Assembly: GCF_022899935.1 (NCBI RefSeq)
Contig: NZ_JALJCJ010000001.1
Location: 704,053 to 768,052, forward strand
Length of the DNA: 64,000 nt
Source: Shinella curvata
GTDB taxonomy: Bacteria > Pseudomonadota > Alphaproteobacteria > Rhizobiales > Rhizobiaceae
Reading direction: 5' to 3'
Shown here: piece after piece, positions 1 to 8,620 of the stretch
Layout: every line of letters starts with the position of its first letter
How positions within the stretch are numbered: position 1 is the stretch's first letter
Program-made: the position numbers and the translations under genes
Notes under the pieces: generated by a model
What the model was told of the DNA's origin: nothing
Database searches by the model: none
The model's input: the letters and a program-made list of their open reading frames with translations, nothing else

Positions 1-603
1 GTGCGCGACGTCGACAACGAGGGCTATCACGTCGCCATGGCGCACCCGGCGCTACAGGACCTCTACGGCTCGACCTATTACGACGAGCCCTTCGTCGATG
101 GTCTCTGCCGGTCGTTTGCGACTTACAATCCGCATGCCGGCCGCCGCTGGAGCGTGCGCAACTATGTGAAGATTTCACCCGAAAATACGGCGCTGCCGGA
201 GCATCTGCGCAAGGCCTGGATCTATTTCGGCCTGTTCCCGAACTGCGTCATCGCAGTCACGCCGGAAACAATCCAGTTCTATCAGGAATTCCCGGTCGCC
301 ATCGGCAAGACCATGCTGCGCGGCGGTATCTACCGGTATCGCGAGGAAGACCGCGCCCACCGGCTCGCCCGCTACCTCGCCTTCCGCATCGATCGCGACA
401 CGCAGGCGGAAGACGTACAGCTCACCGTGTGGTCCAATGAGGCGATGACCTCGAACGCCTTTTCGGGCTTCTACCTCTCGGACCTCGAATATGGCGTGCG
501 CACCCATCACGACCATCTGCGCAGGGTGCTGCCGGTCATGACGCTGAAGGACGCGCCGGACGAGAAGACGATGGCAGAGGCCAATAGCGGCCTCAAAACC
601 TGA
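1..603 (+). CDS. Ring-hydroxylating oxygenase alpha subunit, C-terminal part (cut by window edge)
   Basis: Only the last 200 codons are visible; the reading frame is open at the left edge, so the GTG at position 1 is not the real start. The visible part is the catalytic domain of a Rieske-type oxygenase alpha subunit. The stretch DNEGYHVAMAHP has the H-x4-H spacing of the two histidine ligands of the mononuclear iron. The N-terminal Rieske [2Fe-2S] domain must lie outside the window. Such enzymes use electrons from a reductase to hydroxylate aromatic rings or oxidise N-methyl groups of betaines. The neighbouring methylated-amine-like gene set would fit the latter, but it starts 1.3 kb away beyond an unrelated gene, so the link is weak. 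Confidence 0.75.
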   Translation: MRDVDNEGYHVAMAHPALQDLYGSTYYDEPFVDGLCRSFATYNPHAGRRWSVRNYVKISPENTALPEHLRKAWIYFGLFPNCVIAVTPETIQFYQEFPVAIGKTMLRGGIYRYREEDRAHRLARYLAFRIDRDTQAEDVQLTVWSNEAMTSNAFSGFYLSDLEYGVRTHHDHLRRVLPVMTLKDAPDEKTMAEANSGLKT

Positions 604-610
604 GCAGGCC

Positions 611-1681
611 TTATGAGGGACGTGGCTTCGGCAGCGGCACGTCCTTCACCGTTTCGTCCACCCATGTCTTGATGGTGTGGACCTGCTCGGCAATCCGGTC
701 CTTCAGATAGGTTTCCTGCCCCGGCAGGCCCATCGGATAGAGCGCGTCACGGCTCGCCTCATAGGCCGCCGCCTTGTCGGTGCACAGTTGGATACGCATG
801 TCTTCCGGCACCGCGCCGACCTTGTTCTGCAAGCCCTCGACAGGCCCGGCACCGGTCGGCAGACGGCCATCGAAAGCCTGCGTCAGATATTGCGCCGAGC
901 GTTCATTGCGCTCGCGCTCCGTCGTCGCGCCGAGCACGACCACCATCATGCGCCGGCCGCCCCGCGTCGCAAGCCCGACGATATTGCGCCCGGAGGCACA
1001 GATGAAGCCGGTCTTCATGCCGATCGTGCCGCTGAACTGGGTCAAAAGCAGATTGTTGGACTTGATCTCCTTGCCGTCGATCGTGACGGCGGACGCCTGG
1101 AAGAAGCGGCGGTAGCCGGGAAACGACCGGTCCACTTCCATGCCGAGAATGGCGAGATCCCGTGCGGTCGTGTAGTTCGCCTTGTCGAACAGGCCGTTCG
1201 GATTGGAAAAATGCGTGCCGGTCAGCCCGAGGCGCTCGGCCGTCTTGTTCATCCGGGCGACAAACGCCGCCTGATCGGGGGCCACGGCTTCGGCGAGCGC
1301 GACGGCGACATCATTGGCGGAAGCGGTGATGACAGCATAGAGCGCGTCTTCCAGCGTCATCGCGCGCCCGAGCGTCAGGCCGGACTCCAGAAACGCCTGC
1401 TTCGTTGCGTTGCGCGTCATCGTCACATGGGTCGACATGGTGACTTCGCCGGCTTTCAGCGCCTCGAACACGACGAGCGCGGTCATCAGCTTGGTCGTGG
1501 AGGCGGGATACCACGGCGCGCCCGCATCTTCCTGGTAGAGCACCTGACGGCTGTCGGCATCCACGACCAGCACGGGCGTGGCAAGGGCCGGCGCGCCGGT
1601 GAAAAGCGGTCCTAGCGCGAAAAGCGATGCGAAAAGGGCCTGTCTCCTCCACGGCCGTTCTGCTGTTGTGTCGTTGCTCAT
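611..1681 (-). CDS. D-alanyl-D-alanine carboxypeptidase (S11 family, DacC/DacF-like)
   Basis: A 356-aa penicillin-binding protein that trims the terminal D-Ala from peptidoglycan stem peptides in the periplasm. All three active-site motifs are present: S-x-x-K as STTK at residues 61-64, S-x-N as SAN at 121-123 and KTG at 223-225. A hydrophobic signal segment covers about residues 14-35 and ends in an Ala-rich cleavage region. I chose the ATG at 1681 because GGAG lies 7 nt upstream; the in-frame ATG two codons earlier is too close to it. The C-terminal part is shorter than in classical PBP5 but family-like. It converges on the oxygenase gene with only 7 bp between stops. Confidence 0.9.
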   Translation of the reverse strand: MSNDTTAERPWRRQALFASLFALGPLFTGAPALATPVLVVDADSRQVLYQEDAGAPWYPASTTKLMTALVVFEALKAGEVTMSTHVTMTRNATKQAFLESGLTLGRAMTLEDALYAVITASANDVAVALAEAVAPDQAAFVARMNKTAERLGLTGTHFSNPNGLFDKANYTTARDLAILGMEVDRSFPGYRRFFQASAVTIDGKEIKSNNLLLTQFSGTIGMKTGFICASGRNIVGLATRGGRRMMVVVLGATTERERNERSAQYLTQAFDGRLPTGAGPVEGLQNKVGAVPEDMRIQLCTDKAAAYEASRDALYPMGLPGQETYLKDRIAEQVHTIKTWVDETVKDVPLPKPRPS

Positions 1682-1802
1682 GTCCATTCTCCGAAGAAGC
1701 AGTCCTAATGCCATCATGGGCCGCGTGAGCGCAAGCTTTTGCTGCGGCTCGAAACCGGCGGACCGGCCGCTTCTCCTGCATCGAACACAGATATGACAGC
1801 AC

Positions 1803-1835
1803 ATAAAAAGAGGCCCGCTTTCGCGGACCTCAAAA
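1803..1835 (-). terminator. Rho-independent terminator of the aminotransferase gene
   Basis: Read on the minus strand, GAGGTCCGC-GAAA-GCGGGCCTC (arms 1823-1831 and 1810-1818, one mismatch) is followed directly by TTTTTATG. It lies about 50 bp beyond the aminotransferase stop. Confidence 0.8.
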
Positions 1836-1880
1836 GTTTGGACCGGGGAATGGTCGCTCCAAACAAGCCTTTTGAAGGGC

Positions 1881-3296
1881 TTAGCCCCTCCAGAGCCCCT
1901 CGCGGACGAGGTCGTCCATGGTGAGCTCGATGCCCTTGCGCAGGATCGCCGTCATGTCGTCGATCTGCGAAAGCGAGATGGTGAGCGGCGGCGACATCAC
2001 GCACATGTTAATGAGCGGGCGCACCAGAAGGCCGAGCTCCTGGCAATGTTTGTCGATACGCTTTCCGACTTCCAGATCGAGCGTCAGCGGATTGTTGCTG
2101 ACACGATCGGCGACGCATTCGACGCAGGCCATCAGCCCGAGACCGCGCACCTCACCGACCAGCGGCAGCTCTTCCAGCGCCTTCAGTCCTGCCTGGAAAT
2201 GTTCGGAGACCGCCCGTGTATGTGCCAGCAGCCCATTCTCGAGAATGTCGAGGTTCTTCAGCGCAACGGCGCAGCCGACCGGATGGCTGGAATAGGTGAG
2301 CCCGTGCGCAAACATCGCCTCCGAATGGTTCGAGCGGCGCAGTTCCTCGAACAGCCGCCCCGCGATCATCACGCCGCCGAGGGGGAAGTAACCCGAGGTG
2401 ACACCCTTGGCGAAGGTGATCATGTCGGGCTCGATGTCGAAAACATCCTTCGCGGCGAAGACATGGCCGAGCCGGCCGAAGGCCGTCACCACCTCGTCTG
2501 CGATGAACAGGATATCGTTGGCGCGGCAAAGGGCGTGCATGCGTTTGAGATAACCCGGCGGCGGCACGATGACGCCGCCGGAGGCCATGACGGGCTCGGC
2601 GATGAGGGCGCCAATATTCTCCGCCCCCTTCTCTTCGATGATCTGCCGGAACTCCTCGACGAGGAAATCGCAGAAGGCGTCGACGCTCATGCCGTCTGGT
2701 CGGCGGAAGGGATTCGGGCAGGAGAGTTTCACCACCAGTTCGGAGGCGCTGTCCATCCAGTCGTGGTCGCGCGGCCGGCCATTGAGCGAGGCGGAGAGAT
2801 AGGTCGAGCCGTGATAGCCACCCTGCCGGGAGACGATCAGCTTCTTCTCCGGCCGGCCCTTCACATTGTTCGCGAACTGCATGAAGCGCAGCGCCGTCTC
2901 TACCGCCGAGGAACCGCCCGTCGTATAGAAGACGTGGTCGACGCCATCGGGCGCATGACCGGCAAGCCGGGCCGAGAGCACGGCGGACGGCGTGTTGGTC
3001 GTGTACCAGGGCGAATTGTAGGAGAGTTCCATGGCCTGCGAGGCCATGACGTCGGCAAGCTCGCGGTTGCGGTGGCCGGTATTGACGCACCACATGCCGG
3101 CGGGGCCGTCGATCAGCTTTCGCCCGGCCGCATCCGTCACATAGATGCCCTCACCCGACTCGATTCTTCCGCGCGCCTCCGCACCGATGGAGCCGGAAAC
3201 CGGCCAGGGCTGCACGAGATGCCGCTCGGCAAGCCGGGTCAGGTCGTCGGCCACCTCTTCGACCGGTTCGTTCGCCGTCTTCGGAATTGCCGCCAT
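1881..3296 (-). CDS. Class III (omega) aminotransferase, PLP-dependent
   Basis: A 471-aa fold-type I PLP enzyme that moves an amino group from an omega-amine or amino acid to a keto acid in the cytoplasm. The cofactor lysine is expected at K297 in TFAKGVTSG; the pyridine-nitrogen aspartate is D267 in IADEVV; YTTGGSSAVE near 124-133 matches the phosphate-binding region. The ATG at 3296 is preferred because GGAG lies 6 nt upstream; an in-frame ATG at 3308 lacks this. It is transcribed divergently from a polyamine-type ABC importer, and a BetI-like palindrome lies between them. This suggests it deaminates the imported amine or a breakdown product. The exact substrate is not readable from sequence. 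Confidence 0.85.
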   Translation of the reverse strand: MAAIPKTANEPVEEVADDLTRLAERHLVQPWPVSGSIGAEARGRIESGEGIYVTDAAGRKLIDGPAGMWCVNTGHRNRELADVMASQAMELSYNSPWYTTNTPSAVLSARLAGHAPDGVDHVFYTTGGSSAVETALRFMQFANNVKGRPEKKLIVSRQGGYHGSTYLSASLNGRPRDHDWMDSASELVVKLSCPNPFRRPDGMSVDAFCDFLVEEFRQIIEEKGAENIGALIAEPVMASGGVIVPPPGYLKRMHALCRANDILFIADEVVTAFGRLGHVFAAKDVFDIEPDMITFAKGVTSGYFPLGGVMIAGRLFEELRRSNHSEAMFAHGLTYSSHPVGCAVALKNLDILENGLLAHTRAVSEHFQAGLKALEELPLVGEVRGLGLMACVECVADRVSNNPLTLDLEVGKRIDKHCQELGLLVRPLINMCVMSPPLTISLSQIDDMTAILRKGIELTMDDLVREGLWRG

Positions 3297-3370
3297 GTCC
3301 CTCTCCATCGATAATTTGCGAAAAGATTCCGCGATCAACAATATGAAAGATCTCGTATTTCACGATCATA

Positions 3371-3386
3371 TTGAATGTTCGTTCAA
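3371..3386. promoter_or_regulatory. Predicted TetR/BetI-type operator, copy 1
   Basis: TTGAATGTTCGTTCAA is a near-palindrome in the 234-bp divergent region between the aminotransferase (start 3296) and the permease operon (start 3531). Its core TGAATG-N2-CRTTCA recurs as a perfect palindrome at 9524-9539. Repressors of the BetI branch of TetR bind sites of this general form, and such a regulator is encoded at 7910-8620. Binding is inferred. Confidence 0.55.
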
Positions 3387-3530
3387 TCAATATTGCAGAA
3401 ACGGGGCTTGATTTCAACGGGGATTTGGGCGCATGTTCCGTTTCGGGAACAACGAAGCCGAAAAGGCGACCGCCATGGGAATCGGAAATCTCACCCTTTA
3501 TGAAAGTTGTCGTCACGGGAGCCTTGCCCG

Positions 3531-4448
3531 ATGACGGCGGCGGCGTTCGGGCCGATCGCTGACACGCCCTCCCCCTCTCGGCGCCGGGCCTGGATGCGGA
3601 GCGAAGAGGCCCGCGGCCTCGCCATGATCTCGCCGACCTTTCTCTATGCGCTGGCGCTGCTCTTCCTCCCGGTTCTCATCGTCATCGCCTACAGTTTCTG
3701 GACCCAGAACTACCTCGAGATCGACCGCACCTTCACGCTGGAAAACTACCGGCAGGCGCTGACGGAACCGATCTATCGCGACCTCTTCGTCCGCTCGCTG
3801 TGGATCTCGCTGACGGTCAGCGTCGTCACCGTCGTTTTCTCCTACCCGGTCGCCTGGTTCATTTCCTTCCATGGCGGCGTGCACAAGAACCTCTGGCTCT
3901 TCCTCATCACCGTGCCCTGCTGGACGAGCTACCTGCTGCGCGTCATGTCATGGAAGGTCATTCTGGGCTATGGCGGCGTGATGAACACCGGCCTCATCTC
4001 GATGGGCCTCATCGACAAGCCGGTCACCTCGCTGCTCTACAATTCCAATGCCGTCGTCATCACGCTGGTACACAGCTGGGCGGCCTTCGCCATCCTGCCG
4101 ATCTACGTCTCGCTGCAGAAGGTCGACCGCACGCTGATCGAGGCTGCGCGCGATCTCGGCGACAGCAGGATCAAGGCCTTCTTCCGCGTCACCCTGCCGC
4201 TCTCGCTGCCCGGCGTCATCTCCGCCTTCCTGATCGTCATGATCCCGACCGTCGGCGACTATGTGACGCCCCGCCTCGTCGGCGGGAAGGACGGCGTGAT
4301 GATCGCGACCGCCATCCAGGCGCAGTTCGGCAAGGCTGCCAACTGGCCGCTGGGTGCCGCCCTTTCGGTGACGACCATGGTGCTCGTCTCGCTTTCGGCC
4401 GCAGCGATCGTCCTCGCGCTGAAATTCACCATCCGGAGGATCAAATGA
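3531..4448 (+). CDS. ABC transporter permease (PotB-like, polyamine/opine/quaternary-amine family)
   Basis: A 305-aa inner-membrane permease with about six hydrophobic segments. The first, rich in Leu, Phe and Val, starts near residue 40. The cytoplasmic loop containing EAARDLGDSRIKAFFRVTLP is the EAA motif that docks on the ATPase. The ATG at 3531 follows GGGAG; an upstream TTG is less convincing. It is the first gene of a three-gene operon and overlaps the next permease by ATGA. The family imports putrescine, spermidine, glycine betaine-like or opine substrates. Together with the binding protein at 6798-7880 it forms a complete importer. Confidence 0.88.
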   Translation: MTAAAFGPIADTPSPSRRRAWMRSEEARGLAMISPTFLYALALLFLPVLIVIAYSFWTQNYLEIDRTFTLENYRQALTEPIYRDLFVRSLWISLTVSVVTVVFSYPVAWFISFHGGVHKNLWLFLITVPCWTSYLLRVMSWKVILGYGGVMNTGLISMGLIDKPVTSLLYNSNAVVITLVHSWAAFAILPIYVSLQKVDRTLIEAARDLGDSRIKAFFRVTLPLSLPGVISAFLIVMIPTVGDYVTPRLVGGKDGVMIATAIQAQFGKAANWPLGAALSVTTMVLVSLSAAAIVLALKFTIRRIK

Positions 4449-5269
4449 GCCTCCTCACCCAGCGCCTGCGCTTCATTCCGTTTCTGCCCATCTATGTGGC
4501 GGCCTATTTCCTGTTCCTCTACCTGCCGATCCTGCTTCTGCCGATCTTCTCCTTCAACAATGCGGCGACCACCACCTTTCCGCTCGCCGGCTTCACGACC
4601 AAGTGGTACGCCTCGCTCTCCGGCAATTCGGTGATGCTGGAGGCGGCCTGGAACAGCCTGATCGTCGGCCTGTCCGTCTCGCTGCTGTCGACCATCCTCG
4701 GCATCTGCGCGGCCCGCGCCATCACGCGCTACCGCTTTCGCGGCCAGCGCGCCGCGGCCGGCCTCATCATGGCACCGCTCTTCCTGCCGGAGATCATCGT
4801 CGCCGTCTCGCTGCTGATGATCGTGCTGGCGATGGGCGTCGAGCTGTCGCTCGTCACCGTCATCCTGGGCCAGACGGTGTTCTGCGTGCCCTATGCCATG
4901 TCCGTGCTGGTCTCCGGCTTCGAAGGTTTCGACCGCAGCCTGGAGGAAGCCTCCTACGATCTCGGCGAGGCCGCCATCGGCACTTTCCGCCGCGTGACGC
5001 TGCCGGTGGTGGCACCCGCCATCGTCTCCAGCCTGCTCGTCACCTTCACCATCTCGCTCGACGAGTTCATCCTCGCCTTCTTCCTCTCCGGCACCGAGCC
5101 GACCTTGCCGGTCTATATCTGGGGCCAGTTGCGCTTTGCCGCCAAGCTGCCGGGGGTCCTGGCGCTCGGCACGATCATGCTCGTCGCCTCCATCCTCATG
5201 CTCACCCTCGCCGAAATCCTGCGCCGCCGTGCTGAACGCCGCACGCAGCTGGCGCATGCCTTGCCCTAG
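4445..5269 (+). CDS. ABC transporter permease (PotC-like)
   Basis: A 274-aa second permease. The ATG shares the sequence ATGA with the stop of the preceding permease, which implies translational coupling. There are about six transmembrane segments; the first covers roughly residues 16-35. The EAA loop reads EEASYDLGEAAIGTFRRVTL. It pairs with the upstream permease to form the channel of a PotABCD-type importer. The stop lies 8 bp before the ATPase start, so the three genes are one transcript. Confidence 0.88.
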   Translation: MSLLTQRLRFIPFLPIYVAAYFLFLYLPILLLPIFSFNNAATTTFPLAGFTTKWYASLSGNSVMLEAAWNSLIVGLSVSLLSTILGICAARAITRYRFRGQRAAAGLIMAPLFLPEIIVAVSLLMIVLAMGVELSLVTVILGQTVFCVPYAMSVLVSGFEGFDRSLEEASYDLGEAAIGTFRRVTLPVVAPAIVSSLLVTFTISLDEFILAFFLSGTEPTLPVYIWGQLRFAAKLPGVLALGTIMLVASILMLTLAEILRRRAERRTQLAHALP

Positions 5270-5277
5270 GAGTTCTT

Positions 5278-6387
5278 ATGAGCGACCGCGCGATGATCCA
5301 GATCGAAAACGTGTCGAAATTCTACGGCATCTACAAGGCGCTGGACGATGTCTCGCTGTCGATTGCCGAAGGCGAATTCTTCTCCCTGCTCGGCCCCTCC
5401 GGCTGCGGCAAGACCACGCTTCTCCGCTCCATCGCCGGCTTCGAGAACCCGACGGCCGGCGAGATCTATATCGACGGCGTGCCCTCGCTGGCGCTGCCGC
5501 CGAACAAGCGGCCGACCAATATGGTTTTCCAGAGCTACGCCATCTTCCCGCATCTCGATGTCGCGGAAAACGTCGCCTATGGCCTGAAGCGGCTCAAACT
5601 CTCGCCCGAAGAAGAAAAGAAACGAGTCGGCGATGCGCTCGACATGGTGCGCCTCTCGGGGCTGGGCCAGCGCAAGGCGCATGAACTCTCCGGCGGCCAG
5701 CGCCAGCGCGTGGCCCTCGCCCGTGCCCTGGTCATGCGCCCTAAAGTGCTGCTGCTCGACGAGCCACTGTCAGCTCTCGACAAGAAGCTGCGCGAGGAAA
5801 TGCAGGTGGAGCTGCGCACGCTGCAAAAGGCCGTCGGCATCACCTTCATCCTCGTCACGCATGACCAGTATGAAGCGCTGGCGCTTTCCGACCGCATCGC
5901 CGTGATGTTCGGCGGGCGTATCGCGCAGATCGCCAGCCCCAAGGAAATCTATCAGCGCCCGCGCACCCGCAAGGTCGCGGATTTCCTCGGCGGCATGAAT
6001 TTCCTGAAAGCCAAGGTGCTGGGCGAACAGGGCAATGCCGTCTCCATCGACGCCGCCCGTTTCGGCGCCGTCCAGCTGGAAAAGCCACAGGGTTTTGCCG
6101 CCAGCAGCGGCCATGTCACCGTCGGCATCCGCCCGGAACGCCTGCGGCTGCTGTGGGACGACGACCGCGCGCCGCACGAACTTTCCGGCCGCATCGAGAA
6201 CCGCGCCTATTTCGGCGAGGTCACCCATCTGACGGTCGGTATCGATGGGCTGGAACAGCCGCTGTCGATGGTCGAAACGAACAATTTTGGCGCGGACGAT
6301 CTGCCGATCGGCGCGGAAATCCGTCTTGCCTACGATCCCGAGGCCTTTGTGCTGCTGGCCGAGGACCCGCCGGTCACACGTATCTAA
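5278..6387 (+). CDS. ABC transporter ATP-binding protein (PotA-like)
   Basis: A 369-aa ATPase. Walker A is GPSGCGKTT (about residues 39-47), the signature is LSGGQRQR, Walker B is VLLLDEPLSALD, and the switch histidine lies in VTHDQYEA. A C-terminal TOBE-like domain (about 280-369) is typical of the PotA/UgpC/MalK branch and can be regulatory. It is the last gene of the importer operon. A strong hairpin follows the stop. Confidence 0.9.
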   Translation: MSDRAMIQIENVSKFYGIYKALDDVSLSIAEGEFFSLLGPSGCGKTTLLRSIAGFENPTAGEIYIDGVPSLALPPNKRPTNMVFQSYAIFPHLDVAENVAYGLKRLKLSPEEEKKRVGDALDMVRLSGLGQRKAHELSGGQRQRVALARALVMRPKVLLLDEPLSALDKKLREEMQVELRTLQKAVGITFILVTHDQYEALALSDRIAVMFGGRIAQIASPKEIYQRPRTRKVADFLGGMNFLKAKVLGEQGNAVSIDAARFGAVQLEKPQGFAASSGHVTVGIRPERLRLLWDDDRAPHELSGRIENRAYFGEVTHLTVGIDGLEQPLSMVETNNFGADDLPIGAEIRLAYDPEAFVLLAEDPPVTRI

Positions 6388-6392
6388 AAGCA

Positions 6393-6416
6393 AAGCTCCC
6401 GGCGGGCCGGGAGCTT
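6393..6416 (+). terminator. Hairpin after the importer operon
   Basis: A perfect 11-bp stem, AAGCTCCCGGC/GCCGGGAGCTT, with a 2-nt loop starts 5 nt after the ATPase stop. The T-tract is poor (TTCAAAG), so it may terminate weakly or protect the mRNA 3' end. Confidence 0.5.
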
Positions 6417-6447
6417 CAAAGCGATCCTATCGGTTTGTTGAAACCGG

Positions 6448-6636
6448 TCAGTCATCGGACAGCGAAAGCGTGTCCGCCGAACCAGAATACAGGCCCAGGC
6501 GAATGCGCTGGCCGTCGGACCAGTTCTGCGCGTGGCTCTGAATCTTGAAAGACCGGTGCAACTCCTCGCCATCTTCAACGACAACGACAATCCAGTCGTC
6601 ATTGTCGGAACTGAGCGTCACAGAGTTTGGCTGCAT
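6448..6636 (-). CDS. Small acidic hypothetical protein (62 aa)
   Basis: A 62-residue acidic protein with no signal peptide or membrane segment. It contains a hydrophobic patch WIVVVVEDGEE and ends in SDD. The ATG is preceded by AAGGGGGCGG, a plausible ribosome binding site. The alternating hydrophobic/charged pattern suggests a small beta-rich fold. It sits alone between the converging ABC operon and the binding-protein gene. I do not recognise a family. The RBS and the lack of a better reading favour a real gene. Confidence 0.5.
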   Translation of the reverse strand: MQPNSVTLSSDNDDWIVVVVEDGEELHRSFKIQSHAQNWSDGQRIRLGLYSGSADTLSLSDD

Positions 6637-6757
6637 AGCCGCCCCCTTTCGTTCACTGGGGCGGAAGCTCCTTAACCTTCAGCAGTGGCGCCCGTATCAA
6701 TTGCCACCGATGACACCATCCTACTCTCTTTCTTGCGAATGTCGAATGAAGGATACG

Positions 6758-6783
6758 TGACCCCGCCCCGAAAGGGGCAGGGT
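6758..6783. terminator. GC-rich hairpin beyond the binding-protein gene
   Basis: GACCCCGCCCC-GAAA-GGGGCAGGGTC has 10 of 11 pairs and lies 14 nt past the binding-protein stop on the minus strand. There is no T-tract; it may be a transcript-end stabiliser. Confidence 0.4.
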
Positions 6784-6797
6784 CCGCGCCAGCGCCG

Positions 6798-7880
6798 TCA
6801 GTAACCCGACTTGATCTTCTCGAATTCGGCGATCATCTTCTGCCGCAGCTCCGTCGGCATCGGCGACTGGAAGAGCGTGTTGGCGACGAAGGCATCGACG
6901 TCGGCATAGCCCTTGTCCTTCAGGATCTTCGGGTCGACGGCCGCCATGCCCTTGGCATTGGAATGGCCATAGCCCCAGCTTTCGACCATATACGCCGCGA
7001 CGGCGGGGTCGGTGACCGCATTCAGATAATCATAGGCAAGATCGGGGCTCGCTTCGCCCCCCTTCAGCCGCACATAGCCGCAGACCCAGGTCGAAAGGCC
7101 TTCCTTGGTATCTTTTTTGATGGCGACGGGCTGGCTCTCGGCCTGCAGGGTCGTCGCCGTCTCGTTCCAGGCCCAGGCGAGATCGACCTCGCCGCTCGCC
7201 ATCGCCTGGCTCAGGTCCGTATTGTCCGTCCAGTATAGGCGCACATTCTTGTGCACCTCGCGCAGGAAGGCCGAGGCCTCCTGGAACTGCGCATCCGTCA
7301 TCATCGTCCAGTCCTTGAGACCGATGGCAAGACTTGCCAGCGCGTAGGCGTCATCGACATTGTCGCCGATCGACACGCGGTCCTTGAATTTGGGATCGGC
7401 GAAGGCCTTGAGCGAGGCGACCTCCTCGGGTTTGACCGTGTCGGTGCGATAGGTCAGCACCGTGTTGCCCCATTCGAAGGGAATGAACCAGGCGGTCCCG
7501 TCGTCAGACGTCATCAGGTTCTTCATCGCCTTGAAATTCGGCAGCACATCGTTCCAGGAGGCGAGCTTGGCCGTGTCGAGCGGCTCCAGAAGCCCCGCCT
7601 CGCGCCACTTCACCACACTCTGCGAGCAGGGATGCGCCACATCCGCCTTGAAGCCGGAACGCAGCTTCTGAAACGCCTCTTCCTCATCGCCGAAGAAGGA
7701 GAAATCCGGCTCGGCACCGGCCTTCTCGGTATATTTCGGGTGGAAGGCGGGATCCTCGTAGCCGGACCAGTCGAAGACGGTCAGGCTATCGGCGGAGAAG
7801 GCAGGAAGGGCGGGGCCGAGGGCAAGGACGACGGTAAGCGCCGCCGTTGTAAGATACCTGGCCGTTTTTGCAGTCGTCAT
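6798..7880 (-). CDS. Periplasmic substrate-binding protein (PotD/PotF-like) of the amine importer
   Basis: A 360-aa extracellular solute-binding protein. A signal peptide covers residues 1 to about 29, with a hydrophobic core and ALPAFSA before the mature start. The mature part begins LTVFDWSGYEDP, typical of the spermidine/putrescine-binding branch, where an aromatic near the N-terminus helps line the amine pocket. The ATG at 7880 has AAGGAG 7 nt upstream. It is separated from its permease/ATPase operon and instead lies downstream of the methyltransferase and TetR genes in the same direction. It is the only binding protein near that importer. Confidence 0.88.
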   Translation of the reverse strand: MTTAKTARYLTTAALTVVLALGPALPAFSADSLTVFDWSGYEDPAFHPKYTEKAGAEPDFSFFGDEEEAFQKLRSGFKADVAHPCSQSVVKWREAGLLEPLDTAKLASWNDVLPNFKAMKNLMTSDDGTAWFIPFEWGNTVLTYRTDTVKPEEVASLKAFADPKFKDRVSIGDNVDDAYALASLAIGLKDWTMMTDAQFQEASAFLREVHKNVRLYWTDNTDLSQAMASGEVDLAWAWNETATTLQAESQPVAIKKDTKEGLSTWVCGYVRLKGGEASPDLAYDYLNAVTDPAVAAYMVESWGYGHSNAKGMAAVDPKILKDKGYADVDAFVANTLFQSPMPTELRQKMIAEFEKIKSGY

Positions 7881-7909
7881 GCCGTTCTCCTTCCCCGTTT
7901 TCGGGTTCC

Positions 7910-8620
7910 CTATTGTGGTTTTGGTCCTTGCAAAGTGAGATGCTTCGGGAAGGCCACGACGACGAAGGCGATGGCCGCCTCCAGCGCCTTTTCCCGCGTT
8001 GTGCCGTCGCCCATCATCAGGCGCAGCCACAGGCCTTCCAGCATGGCGCAGAGCGACAGCGCCATCGGTTCCGGTTCGTAATCGTAGCCGCCCTCCGCCT
8101 TGAGGTCGGCGCAGAGCGCGATCACCGTCTCCTGGTATTTGACGTCGCGCGCGCCGCACAGCGCCTGATAGGTCGGCCGAGACTTGGCCTCGCCCCAGAA
8201 GGCGCACCAGGCAGCGAGCTTGCGCTTCGTGCAGATTTTTCTATCGAAATCCGCATGCACGATGGCCCACAGACGGCTGGCAATGCTGGGACCGGCCTTT
8301 TCGAGCGCCGAATTCCAGTGGTCGCCATACTCCTCCGACATGAATTGCAACGTGGCGATGAGCAGGTTTTCCTTGCTCTCGAAGTGGAAGTTGACGATGC
8401 CGCGGGACAAGCCCGCACCATCGGCCACATCCGCCAGCGTCGTATCGGAATAGCCGCGCTTGGCCAGCGAATCGATCGTCGCCTCGATGAGCTGCTGCCG
8501 TCTCGTTTCCTTGGACGCCTTGCGGCCCCGCTTCTCGCCGTCACCCGAGCTCTGATCAGCCCCGCCTGCCCGCATCTTCACCGTTACCTTGCCCTTGGGA
8601 TTTTTCAGCACGACCGTCAT
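7910..8620 (-). CDS. TetR-family transcriptional regulator, BetI-like
   Basis: A 236-aa one-component repressor. The N-terminal helix-turn-helix lies in TTLADVADGAGLSRGIVNFH, and the C-terminal half resembles the BetI-type ligand domain (AFWGEAKSRPTYQALCGARD). The start at 8620 is chosen because its ATG overlaps the methyltransferase stop as ATGA, which implies coupling; longer in-frame starts would run deep into that gene. BetI itself represses choline-betaine genes in response to choline. Two palindromes (3371-3386 and 9524-9539) are the likely operators, so this protein probably controls the whole 1.9-14.2 kb gene set, including its own unit. Confidence 0.85.
   Translation of the reverse strand: MTVVLKNPKGKVTVKMRAGGADQSSGDGEKRGRKASKETRRQQLIEATIDSLAKRGYSDTTLADVADGAGLSRGIVNFHFESKENLLIATLQFMSEEYGDHWNSALEKAGPSIASRLWAIVHADFDRKICTKRKLAAWCAFWGEAKSRPTYQALCGARDVKYQETVIALCADLKAEGGYDYEPEPMALSLCAMLEGLWLRLMMGDGTTREKALEAAIAFVVVAFPKHLTLQGPKPQ

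Noticed and set aside
1872-3314. A 480-codon open frame on the plus strand opposite the aminotransferase
   Set aside because: It is the antisense shadow of a GC-rich gene: Arg/His/Gly/Asp-rich with no motif or RBS, while the minus-strand frame has full class III aminotransferase motifs.
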